A DNA stretch of 64,000 nt from Oreocharis arfaki (Eukaryota > Chordata > Aves > Passeriformes > Paramythiidae): assembly GCA_013398015.1 (NCBI GenBank), contig VZRR01010831.1, forward strand, positions 143,536-207,535, read 5' to 3'. The first letter of the stretch is position 1; every line of letters starts with the position of its first letter. A program made the position numbers and the translations under genes. The notes below the pieces were generated by a model. It did not search any database, was not told where the DNA came from, and worked only from the letters and a program-made list of their open reading frames with translations. Below are positions 1 through 13,259 of this stretch, in pieces.

Positions 1-3000
1 CCCCCCAAAGCGTAAACTTGGAAATTTTTTTGCATTTCTTTTTGGCAGTAAGGGAACTGCAACAAGTTTTAACATTAAGAAATTATCTATTTATTTATTT
101 ATTTATTTTAGACAGGCAGCAGCACTGTGCCTTTCTCTCTAACCTCTCCTGCCAGATACCTTGGAGGGAGAGATTTGCTGTTAGTAGGACAGAAAGAATC
201 AGCCTGGAAGTGGGGTCTGACCGGTGCTATTCATTTAAAACTGAATTTGCATAGACATGAATGCTGTTTCTGTCCAGAAATTTTATTTTTTTTAAAAAAA
301 AAGAAAAAGCAGGTTTTTCTTCTACTGTACTGATGCTATAAATTCTATGTTCTAACCTAGTTAGCCCTCCTTGCAAGGGTTTTTTGAAGAACAGAATGAT
401 TTTTGCTTTACGAGGTGGAAATACTGTGGAAATCACTTTCATTTATTCCTTGATCTATGAAGTCAGTAGTAATTTCACTTTCAGTTTCCATGTGTTTTTG
501 GATCACAGTCAAAGCTGAATTTGTCTCCCAAAGACTGAAGAGTGCAATGTGTACACGATGGATGCATCTGCATGGATCCTGTGCTGCCACACGGCAACAT
601 CTGTACGTTTGTGACTCCTGGGGGGCTAAAATTAAATGTTTCTGGGTACAGTAATATTCTAAGGTGAAAGCATTGTGAAAACACGTAGAGGGTGGTTCAA
701 CGACTCTCTGCAACTTAAAAAGTCTGTTTGTTTTTGACATCATACTTGATGTCAAAATGCATGTTTTCAGGGTCTTTAAAAGGGAAATCTTTGAAAAAAT
801 GGCAGCTAGCTTCGTGTTACAATGGAATAAGATGGTTTTGTGCACTGGTAGCACTTATTAGGACTTATTAGGGCCATTTTATCAGAGTCAAGAGTCGGAG
901 AATAATATTTTTAAAGGACTTCGGATTTTAATGCAGTGTCATATCAGATATGTATCTCTTTGAGGGAAATGACTGCACATATAAATAGATGTGTCACGTA
1001 CACATTTATTTTCATTATTCCATCTATAGCTCCATCTGAACTCCATTGTGTGACAGGCAGGGTTCTTTTATGACTGTATCTGGTGGAGGGGCGGTGGGGG
1101 GCAGGTTTCTGCTTGGCTTCTGCGTTGCCTTTTCTAACCCCTTATGGAACCACACCATGTCTGCTTAAAACACAAGCACAGGTATAGGTGGTTTTCTATC
1201 GTGTTACATCCCATTCTGATTTTAACTTTAAAATGTGTAAGACTGTTCATGTTGGCTTCGATTTTTTTTTTTTTTCCTGATGGGAGAAATAGGCTAAAAA
1301 TAAACCCAAAGGTTTAACTCTGCAGTTGTAGTCTTGGGCTTAATTTCTGTTGGAGATAATGGAAATCATCTGAATAGCAATAACAAGGTAGGCCCCCATA
1401 TTCCCCTACAGTCACCCAGCACAGATACATTTTGGCAAATTAGACATGAGCAGTGTCACTGGGAAGGCTTTATATTTGTGAAATAGCTTCCTTCTGGGGA
1501 CAATAAAATACTGACACGCTCTTTCATCCAATTAGTACTTCTGAAGCCTGAAACAAAACCTCCCCAAATACCTGGTTAAAGTTTATGTGTTTTGTGAGGG
1601 TTTTAAACTCTCGTTGCTGTGAGTTCCTTAAGAATACAGGTAACTATTAACCATAAATGCATTGCAGCCCTGGAAAGTGCGTGGGATGATATAGACATCA
1701 GTGGGAGCTCTGCAGCTGAATTCACTACCTTGAAAGCCTGAGTCATGCAGTTCTAATCCTGAGCAATGCTTTCGAGTTGCCTTTCAGGGTTACTCTACCT
1801 GCACCACCTTCCCTGTTACTCTACCCAAGCATTCCAGAAGTGAGCATTTCTAATGAGCAGCAAAAGTCTGCTGTAGCCTGGCCATAATTAGTAATGGGGC
1901 GTTTTACTAATTACAGTGAGAGAAGGCAGGGGAGGCTCTGAGGGGAGAGCGGCCTCCTTGAAAATCCTGCCTCTTTTTTGTAGTGGCTGGGATCAAGCTC
2001 CTTCAGATGCAGCTTCCAGAAAGGAGGATCTTTCAGCATCACTCAGTCTCTGCTGTGGATATGCTGAGCCCATTTCCAGGCTTCTCTCTGGCTGCATTTC
2101 TTACATGCCCGTTGTCCAGAGATGCTCTGCTGAAATCAGTCGAGCATCGGGAGGCACCAATACAGCACAGATGACACTAGAAATAAATTTCCATTGAAAT
2201 GATTTCCTGTTTGAATCCTCTCCCTGCTGTTTATCTATCAATATGGGTTTTAGCAGCGTTTTGGAAGATGGAGAAGGATCACACTGAGCTGAGAGCAGGG
2301 ATTAGGCTGAAGGGTGAGGAGCCAGAGCGACGGTGGTGCTGAGACTCTTCAAAGAAAAAATGGTGATTCTCAGTGCTGGGGATGCAACATCCCAGCATAG
2401 CAGCAAAGTGCTTTCTTTGTACAAACATACTGAGATACCTGCATAGCTTCTGTGGAATTGTGTAACCAGATCCTCACCTTGGGAAGTTGGATGGACGTGC
2501 AGGAAGCATTCAGCCTGGTTCATGTGTGTGGATGGCACAGCACAGCTCAGGGTGTTTTTAATCCGATGTTACCCGTGCTATGAATAGCTATTAATTAGTC
2601 ACCAAACGCCAAGGGGAGAAAAACTGTTATTGCTGGGCAGTCAGAGGACGTTGGGACATCTGTATCTGTTTCAAAAGGTGTGTTTCTCCTGTGCTCGGGG
2701 TGTGCTGCTGCCCCAGGTGCTGGGGCTCTCTGGGGGGATTTCCTCCCGTGGCGTGGGCAGTGGCTGTGCTGGAGCTGGAGCCACAGGACACTAGTGGGCA
2801 GCAAACCACAGAATGTGTCTCTTCCGAAGCTGTGGGAGCACACGGAGAGAGCTCAAAGAGGCATTTTGTCTGTGTTTTTCTATCGATGGTCACTAAAAGC
2901 TGGCGGATGCCGTGTCTTCTTCCCGTAGCGCTGGACAGCAGATGCGTGTGCCGGTGAAGGTGTTTCTGGGAGTGGTTCAAAGAGAAGTTATGTTCTGCAA

Positions 3001-3068
3001 ATTGTGAAAGCAAACCCCTAAACCCTGTTAAATTGCAGCTTACAGCTCTTTGCTGTGTTGTCATGCAA
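1..3068 (+). other. Intron, nothing recognised apart from short repeats
   Basis: AT-rich single-copy sequence with the TTTA repeat at 88-110 and a T run at 1262-1275. Open frames are short (148 codons or less) and resemble nothing. A somewhat GC-richer patch at 2640-2850 is unexplained. Confidence 0.6.
88..110 (+). repeat. (TTTA)n microsatellite
   Basis: About five and a half TTTA units lie in AT-rich intron. Confidence 0.9.
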
Positions 3069-3545
3069 GTACAGAATTGTTTAGGTTGGAAAAGACCTTT
3101 GAGTCCAACTGTTCCTACAGCACTGCCAAGCCCAGCACTAACCCCTGTCCCCAAGGGCCACATCTGCAGGTCTTTTCAATACCTCCAGGGATGGTGACTC
3201 CACCATGTCCCTGGACAGCCTGTTCTACGGCTGGGAAACCCTTTCCATGATGAAATTTTTTTCTAATACCCAATCTAAACCTACCTGGTGCTACTTGAGG
3301 CCATTCCCTCTCATCCTGTCCTTTGTTACATTGTGAAAAGACCTAGACCCCTACCTGGTTCCACCTTCCTCTCACGGAGTTTTAGAGAGTGAGAAAGTCC
3401 CCCTGAGCCTCCTTTGCTCCAGGCTGAGCCCCTTTCCCAGCTCCTTCAGCCGCTCCTGGGGCTCCAACCCCTTTCCAGCTCCGTTCCCTTCCCTGGACAC
3501 GCTCCAGCCCCTCCAGGGCTCTCTTGAAGTGAGGAGCCCTGCAAT
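3069..3545 (-). mobile_element. CR1 LINE fragment, truncated 3' end
   Basis: On the minus strand this runs from a CR1 body segment into a 3' end reading GGTCTTTTCCAACCTAAACA near 3075-3100. The end resembles older CR1 subfamilies, with GGACTCAAAGGTC. The part at 3397-3523 is almost identical (three substitutions and one indel) to 30938-31065 in another copy whose 3' end is different. No reverse transcriptase ORF remains. Short open frames here are chance readings of GC-rich LINE 3' sequence. Confidence 0.85.
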
Positions 3546-6500
3546 GAAAACGGGATTTGGGATGCATTTCAGTGGAATTTCCTCAGTGCTGCTGCATCTG
3601 GAAAAGTTTAGAAGTTAGTTTTAATTTTTTTTTTCTTTTGTTCTTGAGCAAACTTTTGTCCCATAACATACTGATAATTTGAATTATTTGGGAAAATCTC
3701 GTGGGTTTTGGTGAGTTGCTCATCCAGAAAGTTCCTCCAGCTCGTGAGTTGTACAAGTCTCTGGTTTTGGGAGCAGCTGGGCTCAGGCTGGGCCTCACTT
3801 TTTGTGTCTTTTCCTGAATGAGATCCTTAACAAGTATGCTGCCCTCTGAGGTGAGGGCGTTGTTTGGGGTGGGGAAATAATCTCCTTTACCTGTTTAATA
3901 AATAATTGGAGTGGCAAAAAAAAAAAAAAAAGCAGAAAGCAACAAAATGAACCATCTTTCTGGGGGTGGGAGGTTGGGGCAGTGGATTGAGGAGCAAAAT
4001 ATATGGACATTTTTGCTCTCTCCACGAAGTTCACTCTAATTAAAACGTTAAGATGTGTGTAGGATAAAGGGCTGTTTGAACATACCACTCATTTAGCCTT
4101 TGATTTTATCTGGCACATGCCATTTTTCAATCTCTTAGTCTAGGAGTCTTTCAGATTTGCAGTAGGAAAGATTTATTTCATCTTCTACTTTAAAAGCTGA
4201 AGAAGGGAGTAAAGCATCATATTCACTTTAATTATTCTAAGGTACATTTTTTGGACATTTTTAAAGTGTTATTTCTTTTGAGCCATTGAAACTAAATATA
4301 CTACAAAAATCTATTTAAGCAACATAGGTCTGTGCATCAGAATACTTACTTATTTCAAGGTGAATGTGTAGGTGTCCACAGTTAAATTACTTGTTTCAAA
4401 ATATACTTTGAGTTACTTCATAATCCTATTTCATCATTACTTTCTTTTCATTTAAGCTGTTATGAAATCGATGAAATTAAGATCTGAAATTGTAACTCTT
4501 CAAAAGAAACTTTATCTTCTCAGTCTTCACCTCCCTGCCCCTTGAAAACATTTCACCAAACAATTGAAACAATTGATGTTTTCAAAAATAAAAATGACAT
4601 AAAATGGGATGTATTTCATAGTAAAAGCCTTTCACAGCTCAATATTTTGGAGCACTGGAGAGAATATCTTCAAGAACAAGCCACTGATTCCTCAGGCACT
4701 TGTTTAGCACTGGGAGCTTTTCTTGTCATTGCTTGTTTTTGGATGCTGCCATTCACAAAAAAATTCTTATTACCTCATAAGTACTTTTTTTTTTTTTTTT
4801 CTTTTCCCCATCAGGGCATTGGATTACTCATCAGAGAAAGGAAAGTAGAGTACATCAATATATACCTTTCAGAGTGGAATGGGCAAGAAATGTTACGATC
4901 TGCTTTGAGGAAGGAAAGAAAGGCAAGTTGGATGGACAGACAGGCTGACAGAGATTAGCAAACCTTCCCAGCATCCCTATTTTAAGCTATTTTTACTCAG
5001 AAGGCAGGGAGTAAGACTTAAGAGTGAGCCAGCAATCCTATTTATAGAATGCCATTTTTAAATGCAAAGGCTCTGGGAAGGAGAGTCACCTCCATACTAA
5101 ACACCAGCCTCCCTGGAGCTCCCTCAGCACAGAGGGAGGGAGCAGCCCGGCCACCCGAGCTGCATCGCTGATGTGCTCCTGCTGAAGCTTCCAGAAGGAC
5201 AGAGCCCTCAGAAATGCAGGAGTTAGGGCCACGGGGCAGCCCAAGAGCACAGCTGAAAATAGCTCTCTGCTACACATCCACGTGGCAGAGGCAAAGGCAC
5301 GCACAGGGATCACCTGAGGAATTTTTTGCGTGCTGCCTCTCCTTGCGTTCTCTTGGAGACGCTGCTCGTGTGGCTCTCGGTGCAGTTTGTCAGGGGCGCA
5401 GTTGCTTCTGAGGTTTTAAAATAAACATATTTCTGTGCACAAATGCACACATATGTAAATCTGCATGGCTTATAATTGCTTAAAAACGACTGCATATGGG
5501 AAATTTGGCACTTCCTTTGCTGTCCAAGTGCGCTTGGTGCTATTTCCCTCCAATTAATTACACGGTAATCCCATGCAGAAGATTTGTGGCTTAAGATCTA
5601 TGTTTGCACTAGGCTAAAAATTACTCTCAGTAACTTTCTGCCATCTAAATTTTTGGAGTAATTTTGGGGAGCCCCCCCGGTGTTTTAAGAATATCAGAAG
5701 CATATTCTTGAACTGACCGGGGCTATTTCAATGCAGCTAGAATATAATTATACAGCGCTGTAGCTGCAAATAGTTGCCTATCTACATAATCTACTCACAG
5801 TGATTCTATAGATAAGATTGTAGGGTTGCTGTGTCTATATAAATATCTGCTGGCGTGAAATCCTCTCATGTGGTTTTTGCAAATTGAGTGGCTTGTGCTG
5901 AGCCTGCACGCTCGGGGTGTTTGTCTCTCAGCACTACAGAGTGGCAGCCCCCGGTGGCTCCAGTTTTTGGGTGCCACGGAATTCAGGGATTTATGGGAGA
6001 GTTTGTTCCCTGCTCTGTTCTTTAGGAGGGTCTCCATGATAACTTGCCGTTCAGTAAAGTTTTCTAGAGGTTCAGTAGTTAGTGTGGAGTTCAAATAACG
6101 AATGTCAGTCTTTGACCTGGGGTTTTTGTTTGAACTGGCTCCTGTTTTAGCTGGGAAGAGTTGCTGGGATGCCAGAATGTGCAGGCTTGGAGGAATCCAT
6201 GTGTTGTTGTTACACTGGACCCCACAAATCTCATGGCAGGATTTGAGTGCACCCAAATCTACTTGGTTGCTTTTTTTGTCCCAGGCCGTGCAGAGGTGAT
6301 GCATAAAGTGCAAGCTCTGGCTTCCGTTAAATTCCCTTGTGTAACTGTTTTTTGATCAGAAATCATTGTGTTTTGGGGTTTGTTTGTTTGTTTTTGAGTT
6401 ATGGTATTACCTTCTGGGGTTTTCTGTGTGAGTTTTATTAGGAATTTTGGCCCTGACTCAGGAAAATACTGCGGGTGCATAAAGTCAGTCTCTTGCTAAT

Positions 6501-9500
6501 TATGAGGTGAGCATGTGACAAGCTGCTAGAATGCTCCTGGCTTGAGCTAAGGACAGAACAAGTCCTTGACAAAGTCCTTTTTGTTATGAAAAGCAGATTC
6601 AGATGTCCCTGGAATGGGATCTTGCTGGAAAAAATGTCATCCAAGCAGAAAAGGCTTTCGGTGGATCTCAGCTTAACCAGAAAAGTGGTTCACCATCCAC
6701 ACCACACATTGTCCACCTGAACTTTTTCCTCTCATTAGGTGGCTTTCCCTGGGGCAGTTTAAAAGCCAGCTCACGTATTATTTCTAGACAGGTCAACCAT
6801 AATTCGTGTTGCAACTGCAGTTGTGAAGTGCAAAGCAAAGTGTTTGCTGTGTCATGATATGAAGGAAGTAATTTGGGAAGCTGTCAGCAAAGGAGAAGTT
6901 CTCCAGTTATGTATGCAGGCATCCAATGTAGAGAGGTTTTTTGCAGAGTTAAGCAATTTTCAAATGTCTGCAGTAATATTTGCATTATTCTAGTTCTTGC
7001 TTTTAGCTATATTTACTTAGGAAGCTCTCATTTGTATCTTTCTTTCTAGTTTTGTTGTGTGACCTCAAGGTTTCTCTTCCACAACGACAACCTCTTCCAC
7101 AGCCCTGTTGTGTAGGGGTTCCGGAAAATGGATTTTCATCGTTTCGAGAACAGAGAGTGAGGTTCATCTCACTATGGAACTTGAGTCTTAGGTGATGATT
7201 TCCGTGGTTTTTGTTGTGGCAGCTGTGGCTGAGGCTTTTTGTTCTCAGCTTTTTGTAGGTATATACCTATAAAATGCAGAATGGATGCTTAGGGAAGAGG
7301 GAAGGATGGAGGTATGACATGATTTTTACTGGGGAAGGTAAAGGAAATAAAAAAGGTGAATTGGAACTACACAGGTATTCAGACAGTGATGTAAGGTGTG
7401 ATGAATCCCTGTGGGACAGCAGGAGGGCAGTCTCTGAAGGGCAAATTTGACCTGGGTGGGTTATGGTGAAGGGCCTTGAGGTCTTGGCTTCAGTTTGCAG
7501 TGGAGAAGACAAAGCTGAGCCTGTTCCCCTGTGTGCTGTGGGTGGAGAACATGACAGAATGTGGCTTTAGGACTATCCAGTGCTCTGTCTTGGCTGCTGG
7601 TCTGTGCCAGAGGAAGCTGGTACTCTCCATGGGTCCTGCTGTGTGCCTAGGGGTGGGGAGCTCAAAGGCCCAACTACCCTGCATTCAGATTTCTCTTTCA
7701 TTCTTTTCTACTCCTGTTATTTCACCTCTGCCATAGGCTTAGTTTGAGGCCTACTACCCGTCTTCTCTCCACATTTTTTGTGGCTATTTATGTTTATTTT
7801 GGTAAGGAAAGGATTTCTCCCATCCCTAAAAGCTCTTCCCCTCAGGCTCAAAATGTATTTGGGGGAGTGTGGGAGATCAAGGATGGAAAGCAATCCTGTG
7901 AATGTCAGTGCGGCTGTAGGGTGGGAAGAGGGAGTTCCTCATCTGAGCGAAGGAGGAAGGAGCTGAGCTCCTTTATTGGGCAGGAGGGAGGTAATTAATC
8001 CTCAGGAAAAGAGGCTGAGCTGCCAGGCTTTCAGAGGAGGCCTGGCAGTGGTAATTTGCTGCTCAGCTGTTGGGAGCTGTCAGGGTTGGTGCAACGGGGC
8101 GAGCTCAGCGCATGTTCCTGCACACCCTGCCTCGCTCCTGGAGCCTCTCGGGGTGGGAGCCCTGGGAGCACTGCTGGCTGCAGGAGGAGCAGGACTCCGT
8201 TCCCCACTGGAGAGCAGCTCTCTGTGATGAATTGGAGAGCTGCTTGCTTGGCCAGTCCTGAGGAGCACTGAATAATTGTGATGGGAACACAGCCTGGAGC
8301 AGGGATTGTTTATTGTTTTTATTTTTTTCAGGGGAAGAAAGAAAGGTTTAGGTTTTAGCTCTTCTGTCCTAGTCTGGAGTGAAATTCTTGTCCAAAAATC
8401 TTCTGTTCTTCACCAGTTTTTGCCCTTACCCATTGTGTTCATGCTCAAGGAGCAGTGTGGCTTCAGAGAGGTGTGGCTGCATGTGCTCACACTGTGCCTG
8501 TCCCACTGGTGATGGAGCTGGAGGCCTTTTGGAATATTCAGCCACTGGCACACGTGAAGGCAATGCAAGGCAAAAGAAATGCCTGTCTGAAGACACTAGC
8601 TGCAGCAGTTCAGTGCATATCTATTAAATCCAGAAGTTAGTCCCTAGTGGATAAAAGCAATTACAGCATTTCTACCGTGTTCTCAAAATCCGTTTCTGTA
8701 GAAGAGAAGAATGCTGGGCTTTAGTAATCTCTGAAGGAGTTAATGAGATTTAAAAAAAAAATATTTTCCTAAATAATAGTAGTCTGTCTGCTACTTAATT
8801 TCAAGAGGTTTTGAGAACTTTTGGTGTCAGTAAATTGAGTTTCTGTCTTGTCTGTGTTCCAGGATAACAGCCTTGTTTGCTCACCATGAAACGTTATTGC
8901 TCTCCTTCCCCACACTGTTTCTGCTGCTTTCAGTCCCTGGTGTGGACACACATTGGAATAATTGGGGTAGGGGTTAAGGTCGGCTGAGCATCTCAGCTCT
9001 GCCATTTCCGAAGGCACGTGCAGCTGGCCTGGTGCTCAGAAAATTTTATACAAAATAAGTAGCACGTACGGAACAGCTTCCAAGTGGAAAATGAAGGCAT
9101 CATGACACGGCACTGCGCTGGTGCTCTTACGGGTTGGGGAGTGGAAGATGTGGGGAGCTCACTTGTGATTGCAGCAGGGGATGCTGTCACTTGGCTCAGG
9201 GCCTTCCAGAGGGCAGGAAGAGAAGAGAGATTTAGGGATGAGTTTGGGGAGATGGTTGCTGTGTTCCAGCCTGGCTCTGGTCATGGTGCAGTCTCAGGTA
9301 ATGTTACCAGCTCTGTGTCCCTCCCCTCCCACTTTGCCACGTTGCAGCTTTCGGGAGGAGATGCAAAATCTCCTGAGTTTGCTTTCAAGTTGTTGCTTGG
9401 AAAGAAACAAACAGCAATTTAAAGCTAAATGTTTTAAACAAGTAAAGTATTTTAGAACCCATAACTTTTTAAATTTCAATGGAATTACTTTGACTTTTTA

Positions 9501-9620
9501 ATTAAGTGGCCTCCGTGTATGCTGGTACATGATCTCTCTCTTTGAGGCAGAAGTGTGCGCAGTGTGATAGTTTTACTTTCATGTCAGTGAGAAACTGATT
9601 TATTGCCTTATAATTGGGCA
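3546..9620 (+). other. Intron, nothing recognised
   Basis: The stretch holds an A run at 3916-3931 and a T run at 4785-4800. A GC-richer patch at 7980-8260 keeps several overlapping short frames open on both strands, which is expected by composition. There is no exon, RNA gene or transposon I can identify. Confidence 0.55.
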
Positions 9621-9719
9621 ACCTGAGCAACCTGGTCTGGTGGAAGGTGCCCATGGCAGGGGGATTGGAGCTGGATGATCTTTAAGGTCCCTTCCAACCT
9701 AAACCATTCAATGATTCTT
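9621..9719 (+). mobile_element. CR1 LINE fragment, extreme 3' end
   Basis: A severely 5'-truncated copy. It reads AACCTGGTCTGGTGGAAGG, then CCATGGCAGGGGGATTGGA, then GATGATCTTTAAGGTCCC and TTCCAACCTAAACC, ending in an ATGATTCTTT tail. These are the diagnostic last ~100 bases of avian CR1. It is noncoding. Confidence 0.9.
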
Positions 9720-10150
9720 TCATTAGTTCATCCATCAGTCGCTTACTAAAAGTGTGACAATGCTTTAAAGGGATATACAGCTCTGTTGCTGCAAGGTTTT
9801 CTGGCATCATCACCTGCAAAGGAGAGCTGCTTCCTGCTTTCTGGAGAGTTTCCAGGCTCTGAATATTGATTGCACCTAGAAGGGTGCCCAGGATGGACAG
9901 ATTTGCCCTATGCTCTACCTGGTTACCTTATTTTATCAATGTACACTCATTCTGAGGAGCTGGAAGGATTATTGGTAATAGCTCTGTAAGAGGGATACAG
10001 TCAATTTAAATTAGCTCAGGCTTGAGCCTGTATGATCTGCTGTCTTTAAAATGTAGGTAAGCAGCTCATCATTTTGCTCCATTACATAACGCTGTAGGAA
10101 ACTTTTCCCAAGCCCAATCTTGTGGCACGTAGGCACATGGGTTAATTGTG

Positions 10151-10224
10151 GACTTGGCAGTGCTGCATTAGTGCTTGGATTCAGTGATCTCTGAGGTCTC
10201 TTCTAATCTCAGTGATTTTATGGT
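10151..10224 (+). mobile_element. CR1 LINE relic, degraded 3' end
   Basis: The text GACTTGGCAGTGCTGCATTA followed by GTGATCTCTGAGGTCTC and TTCTAATCTCAGTGATTTTA matches the pattern of an older CR1 3' terminus (GGCAGTG, then GATGATCT..GAGGTCT, then TTCCAACCT). Divergence is high, so this is probably an old insertion. The subfamily is unresolved. Confidence 0.6.
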
Positions 10225-11640
10225 CTTCTCTATAAACGTTGCAGTTCATTACATTTAGATGTTTTTAATGTCCAGAAGAATTATCCATTTGAAAACCTAA
10301 ACACTTATTAGGAGTAATTCAGCTGCGTTGTTTTGTGTAAAAAGAAAACCAAACGAGACACCTCTGAAGATCCTTTTCCCTGCCCAAGTCCTGCTTCTCC
10401 CCTTCCTCCTATCCATAAATTCCCCCAGGCTTCCTGCTGTCCGTGTATCTCATCCTGACAAGTGTCATCTGATTGCAGGGGTAAACACCAGGGCTGATTT
10501 TCCAGATTTCTGCCTTGCAAAAGTGGTATGATTTTGCCAGGAAAGCCAGACAGTATCACACAGCAAAGCTCCCTTAATATCTCTTGCTTTTCCCTTCTTG
10601 CCTGCCCCGAGCCAAAGAAACCCAGCTGATTTAGACTAATTATTTCAAATGCAGTTTGTGAAAGGATGCTGATACTTTGCTGTACCCCTGAAGGTCACCT
10701 AAGGGATCCATAGTTAAACATTCATGTAGGAGACTCTGGAGGGACCAGTAAGGGATGATCATGATGGAAACACAGTGGGCTGAAGCGTGTGCTCGTGCTC
10801 GAGTCTTCACAAGGTGAGCCAGGGTAGTGGAGTGCTCCTGTGCTTTTACAGCTCTTAAATCTGAATAAACTAAAGCCTGCAGACCCTGCTTCGACATCTT
10901 TCACGCTGGAGAACTGTATGTGATCCAGGACTGCTTCAAACTGCTTCTTCAGCACCAAGATCCTCAATCTCTGTTGTGTTTTATTAGTGGGGAGAAAAAA
11001 AAAAATTATCTGTGCACGATCTCGCGTCATTAAAATGTGCTGGGTGCCCAAGGTGTTTCTTCGTCTGTTCCTCTGGCAGCTTTTCCCCTCAAGTGATTAT
11101 GCTAATTAGTGTTTGATCAGATGATTAAATTATAATTCGATTAATCCTACGTGCTAAATGCTCTGAATGCATTTCCATCGCCTGGATGCCTTGTGCTTAA
11201 GCACTCCTGTTTGCAGCTTGATAGGAGGCTCCTGCCTTTCCCCGTGCCTAATGGATTTTCTGTATTAAACCCACTACAGCTCCTTCTAATGTTGGGAGGC
11301 AGGGGAAAGGGCTTTTTGTTCTCCTACTCTGCTGCACAGGACCAGAAATAGGTAGGTTCCTCCTAGACGATCTGAATGTTGCTAGGGATTACAAAAGATA
11401 ACAGAGGGGAAAAAGGTTCCAAGTTACTTTTTATTTTTTGTTAATATATGCTCACCCCGTGTCCCATTCGTAACTTACCGAGGCAAAAAACTAGTGTACA
11501 GCTAAATCCTCAATCTGTTCTCATTCTGAGTGGTATTTTCCCCAAATAATTCCCTCCTTTTTCAAAGTCAAAATGTATTTTGGTCCAGAGACTCTCTTCT
11601 TTGCAGAACAAATTTTCTCTGTGTGTTTGAGAGCGGGGTA

Positions 11641-11654
11641 GAGAGAGAGAGAGG
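11641..11654 (+). repeat. (GA)n dinucleotide repeat
   Basis: Six to seven GA units (GAGAGAGAGAGAGG). Short and probably of no functional weight. Confidence 0.8.
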
Positions 11655-13234
11655 GTTATTTCTACTCCTGCTACCTGCCTCGCCCTCCTTTTTCCCCAAA
11701 GTTTGTTTTTGCATGGCATCTCCAGGAGATAATCTCCAGCATGGGTGTAGGATGGAGAACACACTGAAATTATAACCTTGGTGCTGCTGAGAGATTTAAT
11801 GCTCAGCTGCAGCATTGCTTTCTTTGTCTTTGGGGTCCTGCATTTTTAGGTCATCTAATTTCATATGACTCAGTTCTACATACTGGAGAAAAAGAAAAAC
11901 AATAGTAACAGTAAAATTTTTTAAACAAGAGGTACTTTGGCTTTCAGTATTAAATATTTACAGGTGTTACATAGCTAAATATGTTAACTGGCTTCTCTGT
12001 TTTTATGGAGGTAGACACCAGTGTCTTCCTCTGTCAGAGGCTGATAGTAATGAGTGGCTGGAGTTTAGAGGGAGGATGTTAAATTTAAATCCCTTGGTTT
12101 GTTTCCATCCTACAGTGCAGAAAACACCATCATGGAACAGCCTCCCCTGCTCTTCCCCTCTCTCCCTCTCCTGAATCTATCTCAGGGGAAGTGTGAAACA
12201 GATTGAACACAGGGTTGCCAAGACCCGTCTTGGGGGATTTTGCTTTTTTGTACCCCAGGTGTGGGAAGGTAAAGCAAGGGAATAGGGATGTAAAGGATGT
12301 TTTCTCTTCCCTCTCCTTCCCTTTGTTTACCTGAAAAGCTGTCAGAGATTCATAGAGCTCCTTTAACATCTTATTTTACTCCTTTCAGACTAAGAAAAAA
12401 ATTTACTGGCATGCCACAATCCATTGCCAGCTGTAAAACAATGTGGGGTAAAGGAGTCCCGTGTAATTAAAGCCATAGAGGCCAAAAGCATCTTCATTCT
12501 ATCAAAGTGCAGTTGCGTGGCAGTGATGGAATGTTGAGATCTCATGATTTAAGAAAATCTATGCCCTGCCAATGAATTCAGCCTTGTCCTTTGCCAGAGA
12601 CCCCACCCTGGGAGTCTTCCCTCACCCTTGGCTCATCAGTTTGCACTTTTGCCTCAGTTCTACTCCCTCCAAACAGATTGTGGGCAGATGTTTGCTCTGC
12701 CAACATCTGTGCAGATTTAAGAAATTAAAACCTATGGCTGTCTCCTGCTACATGTTTGGGAGGGGGAATGGCCCCTGATCCCACATGGGATGAATGCAAC
12801 CCCCCACGTTTATATTGCAGCTGGGCCACTCCCGTGAACCCCTCTGCTGCCAGAGTTTGTGGGGTGCAATCCTCCATCTGGAAGGCAGTGATGAGTAGCT
12901 GCAGGCAGTAATACCTTCAACCCATCCAGATAAATAGATCTGGAAGTAGGCTTGTGTCACCATCCTCATTTTAGAACTGAAAGAATTAGGCTAAGCTGAA
13001 TTAAGGCTCTAATTCTAAATGAAAGTGCAAGCTTAGGATGCTGCTTAGCTCATTCTTTTTAAAAGTTTAATTTCAGATTCATTTCCTGAGTATCCCCATG
13101 TGGACAGGTCCTCAGACTCTGCCTGGCCTTGGGTAAGCTACTTAAGCTTGTGACCTGAGGACATTACTGCAAAATACACTAAAGCATGTGTGGGAAGTGC
13201 ATTAAGTATTCCGTGGGAGACAATTGTATGCCTG

Positions 13235-13259
13235 ATTTTTTTGTTTGTTTGTTTATTTA
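13235..13259 (+). repeat. (TTTG)n microsatellite
   Basis: A T run is followed by TTTGTTTGTTTGTTTATTTA, a short interrupted tetranucleotide repeat. Confidence 0.85.

Noticed and set aside
408..854. 148-codon minus-strand frame near the left edge
   Set aside because: No domain, no splice context and ordinary intronic composition.
7980..8270. GC-richer patch with many short frames, considered as a possible exon or CpG island
   Set aside because: Few CpGs, no splice sites that define a coherent frame, and no protein similarity that I can recognise.
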